DNA of 16,013 bases from Candidatus Bipolaricaulota bacterium (GTDB taxonomy: Bacteria; Bipolaricaulota; Bipolaricaulia; Bipolaricaulales; Bipolaricaulaceae), in assembly GCA_021129895.1 (NCBI GenBank), contig JAJOKL010000045.1, positions 1 through 16,013 of the forward strand, read 5' to 3'. Below are positions 6,951-13,450 of the stretch, in pieces; position 1 is the stretch's first letter; each line of letters begins with the position of its first letter. Below the pieces are notes generated by a model, which made no database searches, had not been told where the DNA came from, and saw nothing but the letters and a program-made list of their open reading frames with translations. The translations under genes were made by a program, and so were the position numbers.

Positions 6951-7484
6951 TCACCCCCTGAGCCCCGCCACCAGCCGCGCCAGACGCCCTCGCGCGGAGG
7001 CATCCAGCCTCCGTCCCCGGATCTGGAGTTCCCCCCCGGCGAGAAGCTCCGGCGCCTCCTCCACCGCGATGGCCACCGGTCTTTGCAGCACCTGCTCCAG
7101 TTTTTCCCGCAGGGCGGAGAGCTCCGCCGGACTCACCCCCCTGGCGGTACGCAGAGTCACGTGGACCAACTTGCCCGCCTCTTCGGCCGCCGTTAGAAAC
7201 TCCTCCCTGATCGCGGGGAACAGGCCCGTCCTCCTCTTCCGCACCAGCAGCTTCAGCAGGTTCAACGTGTGCGGGTGAAGGTCACAACCTAGCTCCTCTA
7301 AAAATCCTTCCTTTTCCTCCACCCCGATCAGGGGATGATCTAGGAACCGAGGGAGTTCCGGGAGCCCTCGCCACAGCCGGCCCAGCTCAGCCAGCTCCGC
7401 GCCGATCCGGTCTTCCAGCCCCTCGGCGCTGGCTACCTCGTACAGGGCTTCGGCATAACGTTTGGCGACCGCGCTGTCTGGCAT
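6951..7484 (-). CDS. atpH: F-type ATP synthase subunit delta (OSCP)
   Basis: Stator subunit joining the b dimer to the top of the F1 head. At 177 residues it fits the family. The N-terminal AKRYAEALYEVA helix and the C-terminal pattern LLAGGELQIRGRRLDAS followed by RGRLARL match the OSCP/delta signature. The start is 3 bp after the atpF stop and no strong ribosome site is seen, so translation is probably coupled to atpF. The stop is 4 bp before atpA, and its last codons carry the atpA ribosome site. Confidence 0.95.
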   Translation of the reverse strand: MPDSAVAKRYAEALYEVASAEGLEDRIGAELAELGRLWRGLPELPRFLDHPLIGVEEKEGFLEELGCDLHPHTLNLLKLLVRKRRTGLFPAIREEFLTAAEEAGKLVHVTLRTARGVSPAELSALREKLEQVLQRPVAIAVEEAPELLAGGELQIRGRRLDASARGRLARLVAGLRG

Positions 7485-7487
7485 GGC

Positions 7488-8003
7488 TTAAGACAGGAGC
7501 CTGGCGTCGATCCTGGCGGTGAGTTCCGCCAGGAGCCGCGGATGATCCTCGGGGCGCACCTCCCGGGCCAGCACCTGGCTGGCCCCCAAGATCACCAGCT
7601 CCGCGTAGGCTCGTCTGAGGTCCGCCAGGGCTTCCTCCTTGGCCCTAGTGGCGGCCTCCTCCGCCTCCCGAATGATCCTTTGGGCCTGGGTGCGGGCCTC
7701 GGCGCGGGCCTGCCGCAATAGGTCTTGGGCCTGGGCCTCGGCGGCGGCCAGGATCTCCTGGGCCCGGCGGTTTGCCTGGGCCAAGCGGTCCTCACTTTCC
7801 TTGAGCAGGGCCTGGGCCCTGGTCTCCAGCTCCTTGGCCGCGGTGATCCGCTGCTCCTCCCGTTCCCTTCTGGCATCGAGCCAAGCGAGGGCCCGGCGAT
7901 AGAGAAGCCGCTTGAGCAACCACACCAAGAGTACGAAGTTGATGATGTTGAATATGAATGTCCAGTTGATGGACTTAACGATGGTGCCCCACTCCAGGTT
8001 CAC
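7488..8003 (-). CDS. atpF: F-type ATP synthase subunit b
   Basis: Peripheral stalk subunit with one membrane helix near the N-terminus (about residues 14-31, IFNIINFVLLVWLL) and then a long, charged, alanine-rich coiled coil that dimerises and reaches delta. The 171-residue length is typical. It begins with GTG, supported by GAGGAGG about 5 nt upstream that overlaps the end of atpE. Only one b-type gene is present, consistent with a homodimeric b2 stalk rather than a b/b' pair. Confidence 0.96.
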   Translation of the reverse strand: MNLEWGTIVKSINWTFIFNIINFVLLVWLLKRLLYRRALAWLDARREREEQRITAAKELETRAQALLKESEDRLAQANRRAQEILAAAEAQAQDLLRQARAEARTQAQRIIREAEEAATRAKEEALADLRRAYAELVILGASQVLAREVRPEDHPRLLAELTARIDARLLS

Positions 8004-8012
8004 CGTTCCTCC

Positions 8013-8261
8013 TCAGACTACGAACAGCAGCATGAGGGCCACCACCAGGGAGTAGATGCCGGTGGACTCGGTGATGGCCTGACCGATGATCATGGTCCTC
8101 AGGAGCACGGCCTCCATCTCCGGCTGGCGGGCCATGCCGTCCAGGGCGTGGCCGGCGGCGATGCCTTCGCCGATGGCTGGGCCGATGGCTCCGAGGCCCA
8201 TGCAGAGCCCGGCGGCCAGATACTTGGCGGCCTCTACCAGTTGCTCTCCGCTGATGTTCAT
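8013..8261 (-). CDS. atpE: F-type ATP synthase subunit c, sodium-type ion site
   Basis: Membrane rotor subunit; many copies form the ion-carrying ring. It has 82 residues and two membrane helices joined by the conserved polar loop ARQPE (44-48). Besides the universal carboxylate E65 in helix 2, helix 1 has E32, and S66, T67 and Y70 follow in TESTGIY. This matches the sodium-binding set described for Ilyobacter and Fusobacterium c subunits, with E32 in place of the Ilyobacter glutamine, as in the Fusobacterium two-carboxylate type. AAGGAGG stands about 6 nt before the ATG. The sodium specificity is inferred from these residues, not shown. Confidence 0.97.
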   Translation of the reverse strand: MNISGEQLVEAAKYLAAGLCMGLGAIGPAIGEGIAAGHALDGMARQPEMEAVLLRTMIIGQAITESTGIYSLVVALMLLFVV

Positions 8262-8273
8262 CGCGTCCCTCCT

Positions 8274-8963
8274 TTACTCCACGGCGATGCGGATGTATGC
8301 AGACGCCAGAAGCGCGAATACCAGCGCCTGTATCGCTCCTACAAACAGGCCAAACCACACGTTGGCGAGTATCACCAGGGGAGCGAACTTCACCGGCATG
8401 ATGGTGATGAGGATGGCCCCCCCAAGGATGTTGCCGAACAGACGAAATGCGTGGGATAGGGTCCGCCCGAAATCCCCGATCAGGTTCATGGGCAAAAGGA
8501 ACGGATAGGGCTCGAGGTAGCTCCGCAAGTGGGCGGCAAGCCCCCGTTCCCGGGCCCCATAGTAGTGCGACATGGTATACACGAGCAAGGCCAAGCTGAA
8601 AGTGACGTTGAGGTTCTGGGTGGGGGAGACGATGTAGGGAATGGGAAGCACGGTGACCCAGTTGCAGAAGAGCACGAACAGGAACAGGGTGAGGATGAGG
8701 GGGAGGAGGTCCCGGGCCAACCGCTTGGGGAACCCGCCCAATAGTTGGGTCTCGGCGAGTTCCAGCACCGTGATGAGGAAGGCGGCCCGGCGGGACAGGG
8801 GGGCCTCCGGGTCCCGGGGTAGTCCCCGCCGGAGCCACCACGCCCCCAAGGCGAGGAAGCCGGTCACCGCCAGCGCCACCAGCACGGTGACGAGATCGAA
8901 GGAGATCCGCACCGGCCCAAGCTGGAGATGTAGGATGAGCTTCTTGCCCAGGGTTTCTAGCAT
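8274..8963 (-). CDS. atpB: F-type ATP synthase subunit a
   Basis: Membrane stator subunit that forms the ion half-channels against the c-ring. It has 229 residues, mostly hydrophobic, with about five or six membrane helices. The essential arginine is R174 in SHAFRLFGNILGG, the equivalent of E. coli aR210. The frame is open for 84 further codons upstream, but that part reads as low-complexity Arg/Gly/Pro and overlaps atpI out of frame. The ATG at 8963, which overlaps the atpI stop as ATGCTAG, is therefore the real start. It is followed 12 bp later by atpE. Confidence 0.95.
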   Translation of the reverse strand: MLETLGKKLILHLQLGPVRISFDLVTVLVALAVTGFLALGAWWLRRGLPRDPEAPLSRRAAFLITVLELAETQLLGGFPKRLARDLLPLILTLFLFVLFCNWVTVLPIPYIVSPTQNLNVTFSLALLVYTMSHYYGARERGLAAHLRSYLEPYPFLLPMNLIGDFGRTLSHAFRLFGNILGGAILITIMPVKFAPLVILANVWFGLFVGAIQALVFALLASAYIRIAVE

Positions 8964-9319
8964 GGGGGTTTCCTTCCCGTCAGGGATTTGGCCCACAACA
9001 CGAGCGGGGGGAGGGCCAAGCCGAGGGCCACTGCCCCCGGGGCCAGGCCGAGGACGATCCCGGCCACGGCCAGGGCGCCGGTGAGGAGGAGCCGGGCCGG
9101 GCTCATGAGGGCGATCGCCAACGCGCTCCCCCTCCCCCCCACCACCGCTGTCAAAAACAGCAGTCCCACCAGCCGGCCGGCGGTCACAGCCAACACCCCC
9201 AGCAACACTCCCCATCCCCAGCTCGGCCCCATAACAAATAGGCCCCCGGATACGGGCACCGCTACCAGCATCGCCTCCGGAATCCCCACCAGGCTGGCCC
9301 TGAGCATGTCCAGTTTCAC
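8957..9319 (-). CDS. atpI: AtpI-like small membrane protein, first gene of the atp operon
   Basis: A protein of about 120 residues with four predicted membrane helices and little conserved sequence, in the position usually held by the ATP synthase accessory protein AtpI, which helps c-ring assembly. The call rests on position, size and hydrophobicity more than on motifs. The start is uncertain. AAGGAGG at 9334-9340 is 14 nt before the GTG chosen here and 26 nt before the ATG at 9307; an ATT lies at ideal spacing but would be an exceptional start. The upstream frame to 9436 is probably not coding. The stop overlaps atpB. Confidence 0.75.
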   Translation of the reverse strand: MKLDMLRASLVGIPEAMLVAVPVSGGLFVMGPSWGWGVLLGVLAVTAGRLVGLLFLTAVVGGRGSALAIALMSPARLLLTGALAVAGIVLGLAPGAVALGLALPPLVLWAKSLTGRKPPC

Positions 9320-9352
9320 GATTCTAATGTGGCCCTCCTTCCGGGGCTTAAC

Positions 9353-9384
9353 CAGTTGCCCAAGGCACGACAGCCCGGCAACTG
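9353..9384 (-). promoter_or_regulatory. Hairpin in the leader of the atp operon
   Basis: CAGTTGCC (9353-9360) pairs perfectly with GGCAACTG (9377-9384) around a 16-nt loop, about 13 bp upstream of the atpI ribosome site. It could influence translation or RNA stability of the atp transcript. There is no T run on the minus strand. No convincing promoter was found in 9320-9523. Confidence 0.4.
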
Positions 9385-9431
9385 ATTTTGTGTTCCACCC
9401 TGGGGGCAGGCGTGTTCGCGCCGCCAGGCCT

Positions 9432-9448
9432 TTCACCCCTCGGGTGAA
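9432..9448. repeat. Small perfect hairpin between frr and atpI
   Basis: TTCACCC pairs with GGGTGAA over 7 bp around a 3-nt loop (CTC). It lies about 75 bp after the frr stop and lacks a T run. It is a possible frr 3' end or simply part of the atp leader. Confidence 0.35.
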
Positions 9449-9523
9449 CCCGCTCCGTGGCCAAATCGTCGTCTCTCAACCCCAAAAGTTCCCAACCCTC
9501 CAAACCAGTTTCACGGAATCGGA

Positions 9524-10081
9524 TCACAGGGTGCGCATCTCCTCGCTCTTCTTCTCCACCAGCTCGTCCACCCGTTTGGTGTACTCCTGGGTGAGCTTAT
9601 CAAGCTCCTCCCTCAGGTGGAAGAAATCGTCCTCCGAGAGGGCCCCTTCCTTCTTCTGGGCCTCCAGCCGCTCCCGTACGTCCCGGCGGATGTTGCGGAG
9701 GGCTACCTTGGCCTCCTCTCCCTTGCCCCGCACCAGCTTGATCAGCTCGTTACGGCGCTCCTCGGTGAGGCGAGGCACCTTCACCCGCACCATCTGTCCG
9801 TCGTTTTGGGGGTTTAGGCCGAGGTCAGCGGCCATGATCGCCTTTTCGATGGCCTGAATCTGGGACTTATCGAACGGTCGCACCACGATCAAGTCCGGAT
9901 CCGGCGCCACGATGTTGGCCAGGTGCTTGAGGGGGGTGGGGGTGCCGTAGTAGTCCACCATCACGTCCTCCAGCAGGGCGGGGTTGGCGCGGCCGGTATG
10001 GACCTTCCCCAGCTCGGACCGCAGCACCTCCATGGTTTTGTCCATGTGGGCCCTGGCATCCGCAAGTAGCTCATGCTCCAT
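9524..10081 (-). CDS. frr: Ribosome recycling factor
   Basis: Releases the post-termination ribosome from mRNA together with EF-G. The 185-residue length is exactly typical. The family pattern is clear: HTGRANPALLEDVMVDYYG with PTPL after it, then APDPDLIVVRPFDKSQIQAI, then GLNPQNDGQMVRV, then PRLTEERRNELIKLV. The C-terminal helices are rich in charged residues, as expected. The frame stays open far upstream, but the ATG at 10081 with GAGGTGACAGGT before it is the real start. Genes often paired with frr (pyrH, tsf, rpsB) are not adjacent here. It lies on the same strand as the atp operon, 204 bp before atpI. Confidence 0.97.
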   Translation of the reverse strand: MEHELLADARAHMDKTMEVLRSELGKVHTGRANPALLEDVMVDYYGTPTPLKHLANIVAPDPDLIVVRPFDKSQIQAIEKAIMAADLGLNPQNDGQMVRVKVPRLTEERRNELIKLVRGKGEEAKVALRNIRRDVRERLEAQKKEGALSEDDFFHLREELDKLTQEYTKRVDELVEKKSEEMRTL

Positions 10082-10098
10082 ACCTGTCACCTCAGCGA

Positions 10099-10127
10099 AT
10101 CCTAGCCCTGGCCCGATTTGGCTGCAA
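10099..10127 (-). promoter_or_regulatory. Possible frr promoter
   Basis: On the minus strand TTGCAG (10127-10122) and TAGGAT (10104-10099) are 17 bp apart. They match 3 and 4 of 6 consensus bases. The implied start is only about 11 nt before the frr ATG. Confidence 0.35.
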
Positions 10128-10203
10128 GTCGGAAAAGCCCCCGCAAGTCCCGGGATCTCCTCATCCTCCCTGTGCCCCCTCACCCGGTTGGGGTCGCGGA
10201 GAC

Positions 10204-10234
10204 GAAAAACAGGGGCGGTCACAAGGCCGCCCCC
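10204..10234 (-). terminator. Intrinsic terminator of the lamin-tail gene
   Basis: On the minus strand GGGGCGG (10233-10227) pairs with CCGCCCC (10218-10212) around an 8-nt loop, followed by TGTTTTTC. It begins 25 bp after the stop codon at 10258. This is a classic rho-independent terminator and separates this gene from frr. Confidence 0.8.
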
Positions 10235-10257
10235 ACCGGCGGTTGGGTCGCCTCGCG

Positions 10258-11118
10258 TCAGCCCGCCAGCTCCGCCTCCATCACCGCCACCCCCCAGAAG
10301 CCGTCCGGGTCCATGGCTTTGACTGCCAGCAGCACCGCCCCCGGCTCCCAGGCCGCGGTGTCCCAGTCGTAGCTCCCCTGGGCCGGCAAGGCCTCGGCCA
10401 CCGGGAGCAGGGTCGCCCCGCCGTCGTAGGACACGTACAACCCCACCACCAGCTCCCCCGCCGGGGTGTCCAGGTCCACCGCCTGCCAGCTCCAGGTCAC
10501 GATGCCGGACAGGGGTCCTTCGGGCAAGGCCAGCTCCACCCGAGGGGAGGAGAGGTAGGCAAGGTTGGGGCCTCCCGGGGTCCCCCGGATCCGGGCACCA
10601 CCGGCGTCCAACAGCTCCCCGGGGAGCCCGGTGCGCCAGAACAGCCGCCCGTCCGGGGCGGTGGGAGCAATCCGCTCCATGGACGCCCCCTTGGCCCCGG
10701 CCCACCAGCCCTCGGGACAGCCCACGTTGGCGGTGGAGACCACGGTCCCCTCCGGATCTACCAGTGTCAGCACCTCGCCCCGGTTGGCGAGCGCCCCCCG
10801 GTAGATGAGGTCCGCCTCCACCCCTACCACCGTGTCGTCAGCGGTTCGTTCAAGCAGGAAGTAGCCATGGGGCTCGATCACGTGCCGCCGAAGGATCACC
10901 GTGTTCCCAGATTCCTCCCCCAGGGGGATGGCCACCCCCTCCCAGGCCAGCACCCAACCCGTGAGGTCCACCGGCTCATCGGAGGCGTTGTAGAGCTCTA
11001 TCCATTCGTCGTATGGGGAGGCCTCAGTCCCTCCCCAAGCCACCTCGTTGATCACCACCTGGGAGGCTGCCGGGACCGCCAAGGCCAGCCACAAGGCCGC
11101 CGCACAGAGGCCTTTCAT
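10258..11118 (-). CDS. Secreted lamin-tail-domain (LTD) protein
   Basis: A 286-residue protein with a clear signal peptide (residues 1-19, hydrophobic core AAALWLALAVP, likely cut after AAS). The LTD fold follows immediately at about 20-135. It opens with VVINEVAWGG, then DEWIELYNASDEPVDLTGWVL, then a segment ending PHGYFLLER. The rest looks like beta-sandwich sequence (WSWQAVDLD, then a YVSYDGG stretch) with no catalytic motif. Bacterial LTD proteins are often exported and linked to nucleases or cell-surface structures, but no nuclease domain is fused here. It ends at an intrinsic terminator and has its own promoter and an unusually strong ribosome site, so it is probably transcribed alone. 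The exact role is unknown. Confidence 0.87.
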   Translation of the reverse strand: MKGLCAAALWLALAVPAASQVVINEVAWGGTEASPYDEWIELYNASDEPVDLTGWVLAWEGVAIPLGEESGNTVILRRHVIEPHGYFLLERTADDTVVGVEADLIYRGALANRGEVLTLVDPEGTVVSTANVGCPEGWWAGAKGASMERIAPTAPDGRLFWRTGLPGELLDAGGARIRGTPGGPNLAYLSSPRVELALPEGPLSGIVTWSWQAVDLDTPAGELVVGLYVSYDGGATLLPVAEALPAQGSYDWDTAAWEPGAVLLAVKAMDPDGFWGVAVMEAELAG

Positions 11119-11121
11119 CGG

Positions 11122-11134
11122 GGATCACCTCCTT
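11122..11134 (-). promoter_or_regulatory. Unusually long Shine-Dalgarno site of the LTD gene
   Basis: The minus strand reads AAGGAGGTGATCC, complementary over 13 nt to the canonical 3' end of bacterial 16S rRNA. The GGAGG core is about 9 nt before the ATG at 11118. This fixes the start and predicts strong ribosome binding. Confidence 0.85.
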
Positions 11135-11140
11135 GGGAGG

Positions 11141-11169
11141 ATCCTGCCACCGGGGAGCCCCCCTGTCAA
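11141..11169 (-). promoter_or_regulatory. Candidate promoter of the LTD gene
   Basis: On the minus strand a perfect -35 box TTGACA (11169-11164) is 17 bp from CAGGAT (11146-11141), which matches only 3 of 6. The predicted start is about 16 nt before the ATG, at the first base of the ribosome site. Confidence 0.5.
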
Positions 11170-11173
11170 CCCC

Positions 11174-11202
11174 TTGCGTACCTCGAACCCCGCTCCCATA
11201 AT
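11174..11202 (+). promoter_or_regulatory. Candidate promoter of topA
   Basis: TTGCGT (11174-11179) and CATAAT (11197-11202) are 17 bp apart; the -10 box matches 5 of 6. The expected start near 11209 gives a leader of about 16 nt, which explains why topA has only a poor ribosome site (GGGAG, 14 nt upstream). It lies back to back with the LTD promoter. Confidence 0.5.
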
Positions 11203-11224
11203 CCCGTGGGAGTCGAACAGGCCG

Positions 11225-13450
11225 ATGGCAGAGAAAAAAGTAGTCATCGTGGAATCGCCCACCAAGGCCCGCACCCTCACCGCCTACCTGGGGCGGGGGT
11301 TCGAGGTCCATTCCTCCAAGGGACACGTGCGGGACCTCCCCGAGAAGGAACTGGGAGTGGACATCGAACGCGGATTTTCCGCCAAGTGGGTGGTGCGGGA
11401 CCGGCGGGTGGTGGCTGCCCTCAAACGGGCGGTGCGGGACGCGGCCACGGTGTACCTGGCCACCGATCCGGACCGGGAGGGGGAGGCCATCGCCTTCGAC
11501 CTGTTGGAGCTACTCGGCGATGGTAACCGGGACCGGTTCGCCCGGGTGCTGCTGCACGAGATCACCCCGGAGGCGGTGCGGGCCGCCCTGGCCGCCCCAG
11601 GTCAAGTGGATCTAAACAAGGTGGAGGCCCAGCGGGCGAGGAGGATCCTGGATCGCCTGGTGGGCTACCAAGTATCCCCGCTCCTGTCCCTGGTGTTGGC
11701 TGGCCGCAGGTTCGAGGGATTGTCCGCCGGGCGGGTCCAATCGGTGGCGTTGCGGTTCATCTGTGACCGGGAGCTGGAGATCCAGGACTTCGTGCCCCAG
11801 CCCTATTGGGAGGTGCTAGCCCGCTTTCCCACCGAGCCCCCGTTTTCCGCCAAACTGGAGGGGAGGCTCACCGAGCCGGAGGAGGTGGAACGCCTCCGGG
11901 AAGCCCTGCCCGGGGCCCGGTTCGTGGTGGAGGACGTGACAGAGGAGGAGGTGAAGCGCCGCCCGCCGCCCCCGTTCATCACCTCCACCCTGCAGCAGGC
12001 CGCGGCCAGCGAGCTCAGGATGTCCCCCCGACGTACGATGCAGATCGCGCAGCAGCTCTACGAGGGCGTGGATGTGAAGGGGGAACGCCTGGGGCTGATC
12101 ACCTACATGCGCACCGACTCGGTGCGGGTGGCGGACTCGGCCATCAAGGAAGCCCGGGCCCTGATCCGGGACCGGTTCGGCAAGGAGTACCTATCCCCCC
12201 GGCCTCGGAGGTTCAAGAACAAGCGCCGCAGCCAGGACGCCCATGAGGCAATCCGTCCCACCCAGGTGGCCCTCACCCCGGAGGAGGTGGCCCCCCACCT
12301 CACCCCGGAGCAGGCGCGCCTCTACGAGCTCATCTGGCGCAGGTTCGTGGCCACCCAAATGGCAGACGGGATTTGGAAGCGGATCAAGGTGGCTATCCGC
12401 GCCGGGGAATCGGTGCTGCGGGCCTCCGCCTCCTGGCCGCTGTTCCCCGGCTTTGCCCAGGTGCTTCCGGTGGCGAAGCTGGAGGACGAGGGGACGGTGC
12501 TCCCCGCCGGCCTGCGGAAGGGGATGGAGCTCCCGGCCCCGGAGCTGGAGTTCCTGGAAAAGCAAACCGAGCCCCCGGGGCGCTATACGGAGGCCGGGCT
12601 GGTGAGGAAGCTTGAGCGGGAGGGGATCGGCCGGCCCAGCACCTACGCCCAGATCGTCACCGTGATCCAGGAGCGGGGCTACGTGCGGCGGGAGAACGGG
12701 GCCCTGCGCCCCACCCTGCTGGGACATGTGGTCACCGACTTCCTGCGCGAGCACTTTCCGGAGACGGTGCGGGAGGACTTCACTGCCCGGATGGAAGAGG
12801 ACTTGGACCGCATCCAGGAGGGAGAGGCGGATCGGCTGGAGGTACTGTCCCAGTTTTACGAGTGGTTCTCGGAGCGGCTGGAGGGGGTGGAGCAGGAACT
12901 CAAGGGGGGAAACAAACCGTTCCGGGTACTGACGGACGTGCGCTGCCCCAACTGCGGTGCCCCCATGGAGGTGCGGGTGTGGAAGGGGGGGCTTTATCTC
13001 GGGTGTTCACGTTATCCGGAGTGTAAGACCACGCGCAACCTGCCCCCGCACGTGGAGTACCGATATCGGCCGGGGAAGGTGGAACTGGCGGACGCTTTGG
13101 CCGAGGCCGACGCGGTCCCTGGGGCCGGGAGGCCTTGCCCCAACTGTGGCACCCCCATGCAGCTCAAACACGGCCGCTACGGGCGGTTCCTGGCTTGTCC
13201 CAACTGCAGGGCCACCGCCCCCGTGTCCACCGGGATCACCTGTCCCAAGTGCGGCCAGGGGGAGCTGGTGGAGAGGTACTCCGCCCGCCGGGGGGGTTTC
13301 TGGGCCTGCAACCGGTATCCCGACTGCCGATTCGCCCTGTCTGGAAAGCCCATAGAGGCTTGTTCAGCATGCAAAAAAGGGGTCCTCTACGAGGACCCCC
13401 GTCACGGTCGGCGCTGTTCCAACCCCGATTGCCCCACCCGAACCAGCTAG
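11225..13450 (+). CDS. topA: DNA topoisomerase I (type IA)
   Basis: Relaxes negative supercoils by cutting one strand through a 5'-phosphotyrosine. The protein has 741 residues. The Toprim domain starts with VVIVESPTKA (E10) and has the metal triad in DPDREGEAIAF (D81, D83, E85). The catalytic Tyr is Y294 in LITYMRTDSV. Domain order is normal, and the C-terminus carries four CxxC zinc-ribbon units (from C574; the last spans about 713-734). No reverse gyrase helicase domain is attached. The ATG at 11225 gives the canonical MAEKKVVIVESP start; the open frame before it is not coding. The gene ends tail to tail with the sigma factor gene, overlapping it by 4 bp, and its last codons contain that gene's terminator. 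Confidence 0.98.
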   Translation: MAEKKVVIVESPTKARTLTAYLGRGFEVHSSKGHVRDLPEKELGVDIERGFSAKWVVRDRRVVAALKRAVRDAATVYLATDPDREGEAIAFDLLELLGDGNRDRFARVLLHEITPEAVRAALAAPGQVDLNKVEAQRARRILDRLVGYQVSPLLSLVLAGRRFEGLSAGRVQSVALRFICDRELEIQDFVPQPYWEVLARFPTEPPFSAKLEGRLTEPEEVERLREALPGARFVVEDVTEEEVKRRPPPPFITSTLQQAAASELRMSPRRTMQIAQQLYEGVDVKGERLGLITYMRTDSVRVADSAIKEARALIRDRFGKEYLSPRPRRFKNKRRSQDAHEAIRPTQVALTPEEVAPHLTPEQARLYELIWRRFVATQMADGIWKRIKVAIRAGESVLRASASWPLFPGFAQVLPVAKLEDEGTVLPAGLRKGMELPAPELEFLEKQTEPPGRYTEAGLVRKLEREGIGRPSTYAQIVTVIQERGYVRRENGALRPTLLGHVVTDFLREHFPETVREDFTARMEEDLDRIQEGEADRLEVLSQFYEWFSERLEGVEQELKGGNKPFRVLTDVRCPNCGAPMEVRVWKGGLYLGCSRYPECKTTRNLPPHVEYRYRPGKVELADALAEADAVPGAGRPCPNCGTPMQLKHGRYGRFLACPNCRATAPVSTGITCPKCGQGELVERYSARRGGFWACNRYPDCRFALSGKPIEACSACKKGVLYEDPRHGRRCSNPDCPTRTS
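13373..13399 (-). terminator. Intrinsic terminator of the sigma factor gene, inside topA
   Basis: On the minus strand GGGGTCCTC (13399-13391) pairs perfectly with GAGGACCCC (13387-13379) around a 3-nt loop and runs straight into six T (13378-13373). It lies 48 bp past the rpoD stop and falls within topA codons 717-725 (KKGVLYEDP), between cysteines of the last zinc ribbon. It faces only the minus strand, so topA transcription is not expected to stop here. Confidence 0.85.

Noticed and set aside
8964..9215. 84-codon N-terminal extension of atpB
   Set aside because: It is Arg/Gly/Pro low-complexity sequence that overlaps atpI in another frame; known a subunits start near the ATG at 8963.
9320..9436. 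Upstream extension of atpI
   Set aside because: It would place the strong AAGGAGG inside the coding region, and the sequence reads as non-coding with a hairpin.
10082..10705. N-terminal extension fusing frr to the region upstream
   Set aside because: The extension overlaps the lamin-tail gene in another frame and runs across its terminator; RRF has its normal length from 10081.
11122..11134. Fragment of a 16S rRNA 3' end
   Set aside because: The match is only the anti-Shine-Dalgarno tail, and its position before an ATG on the other strand explains it as a ribosome site.
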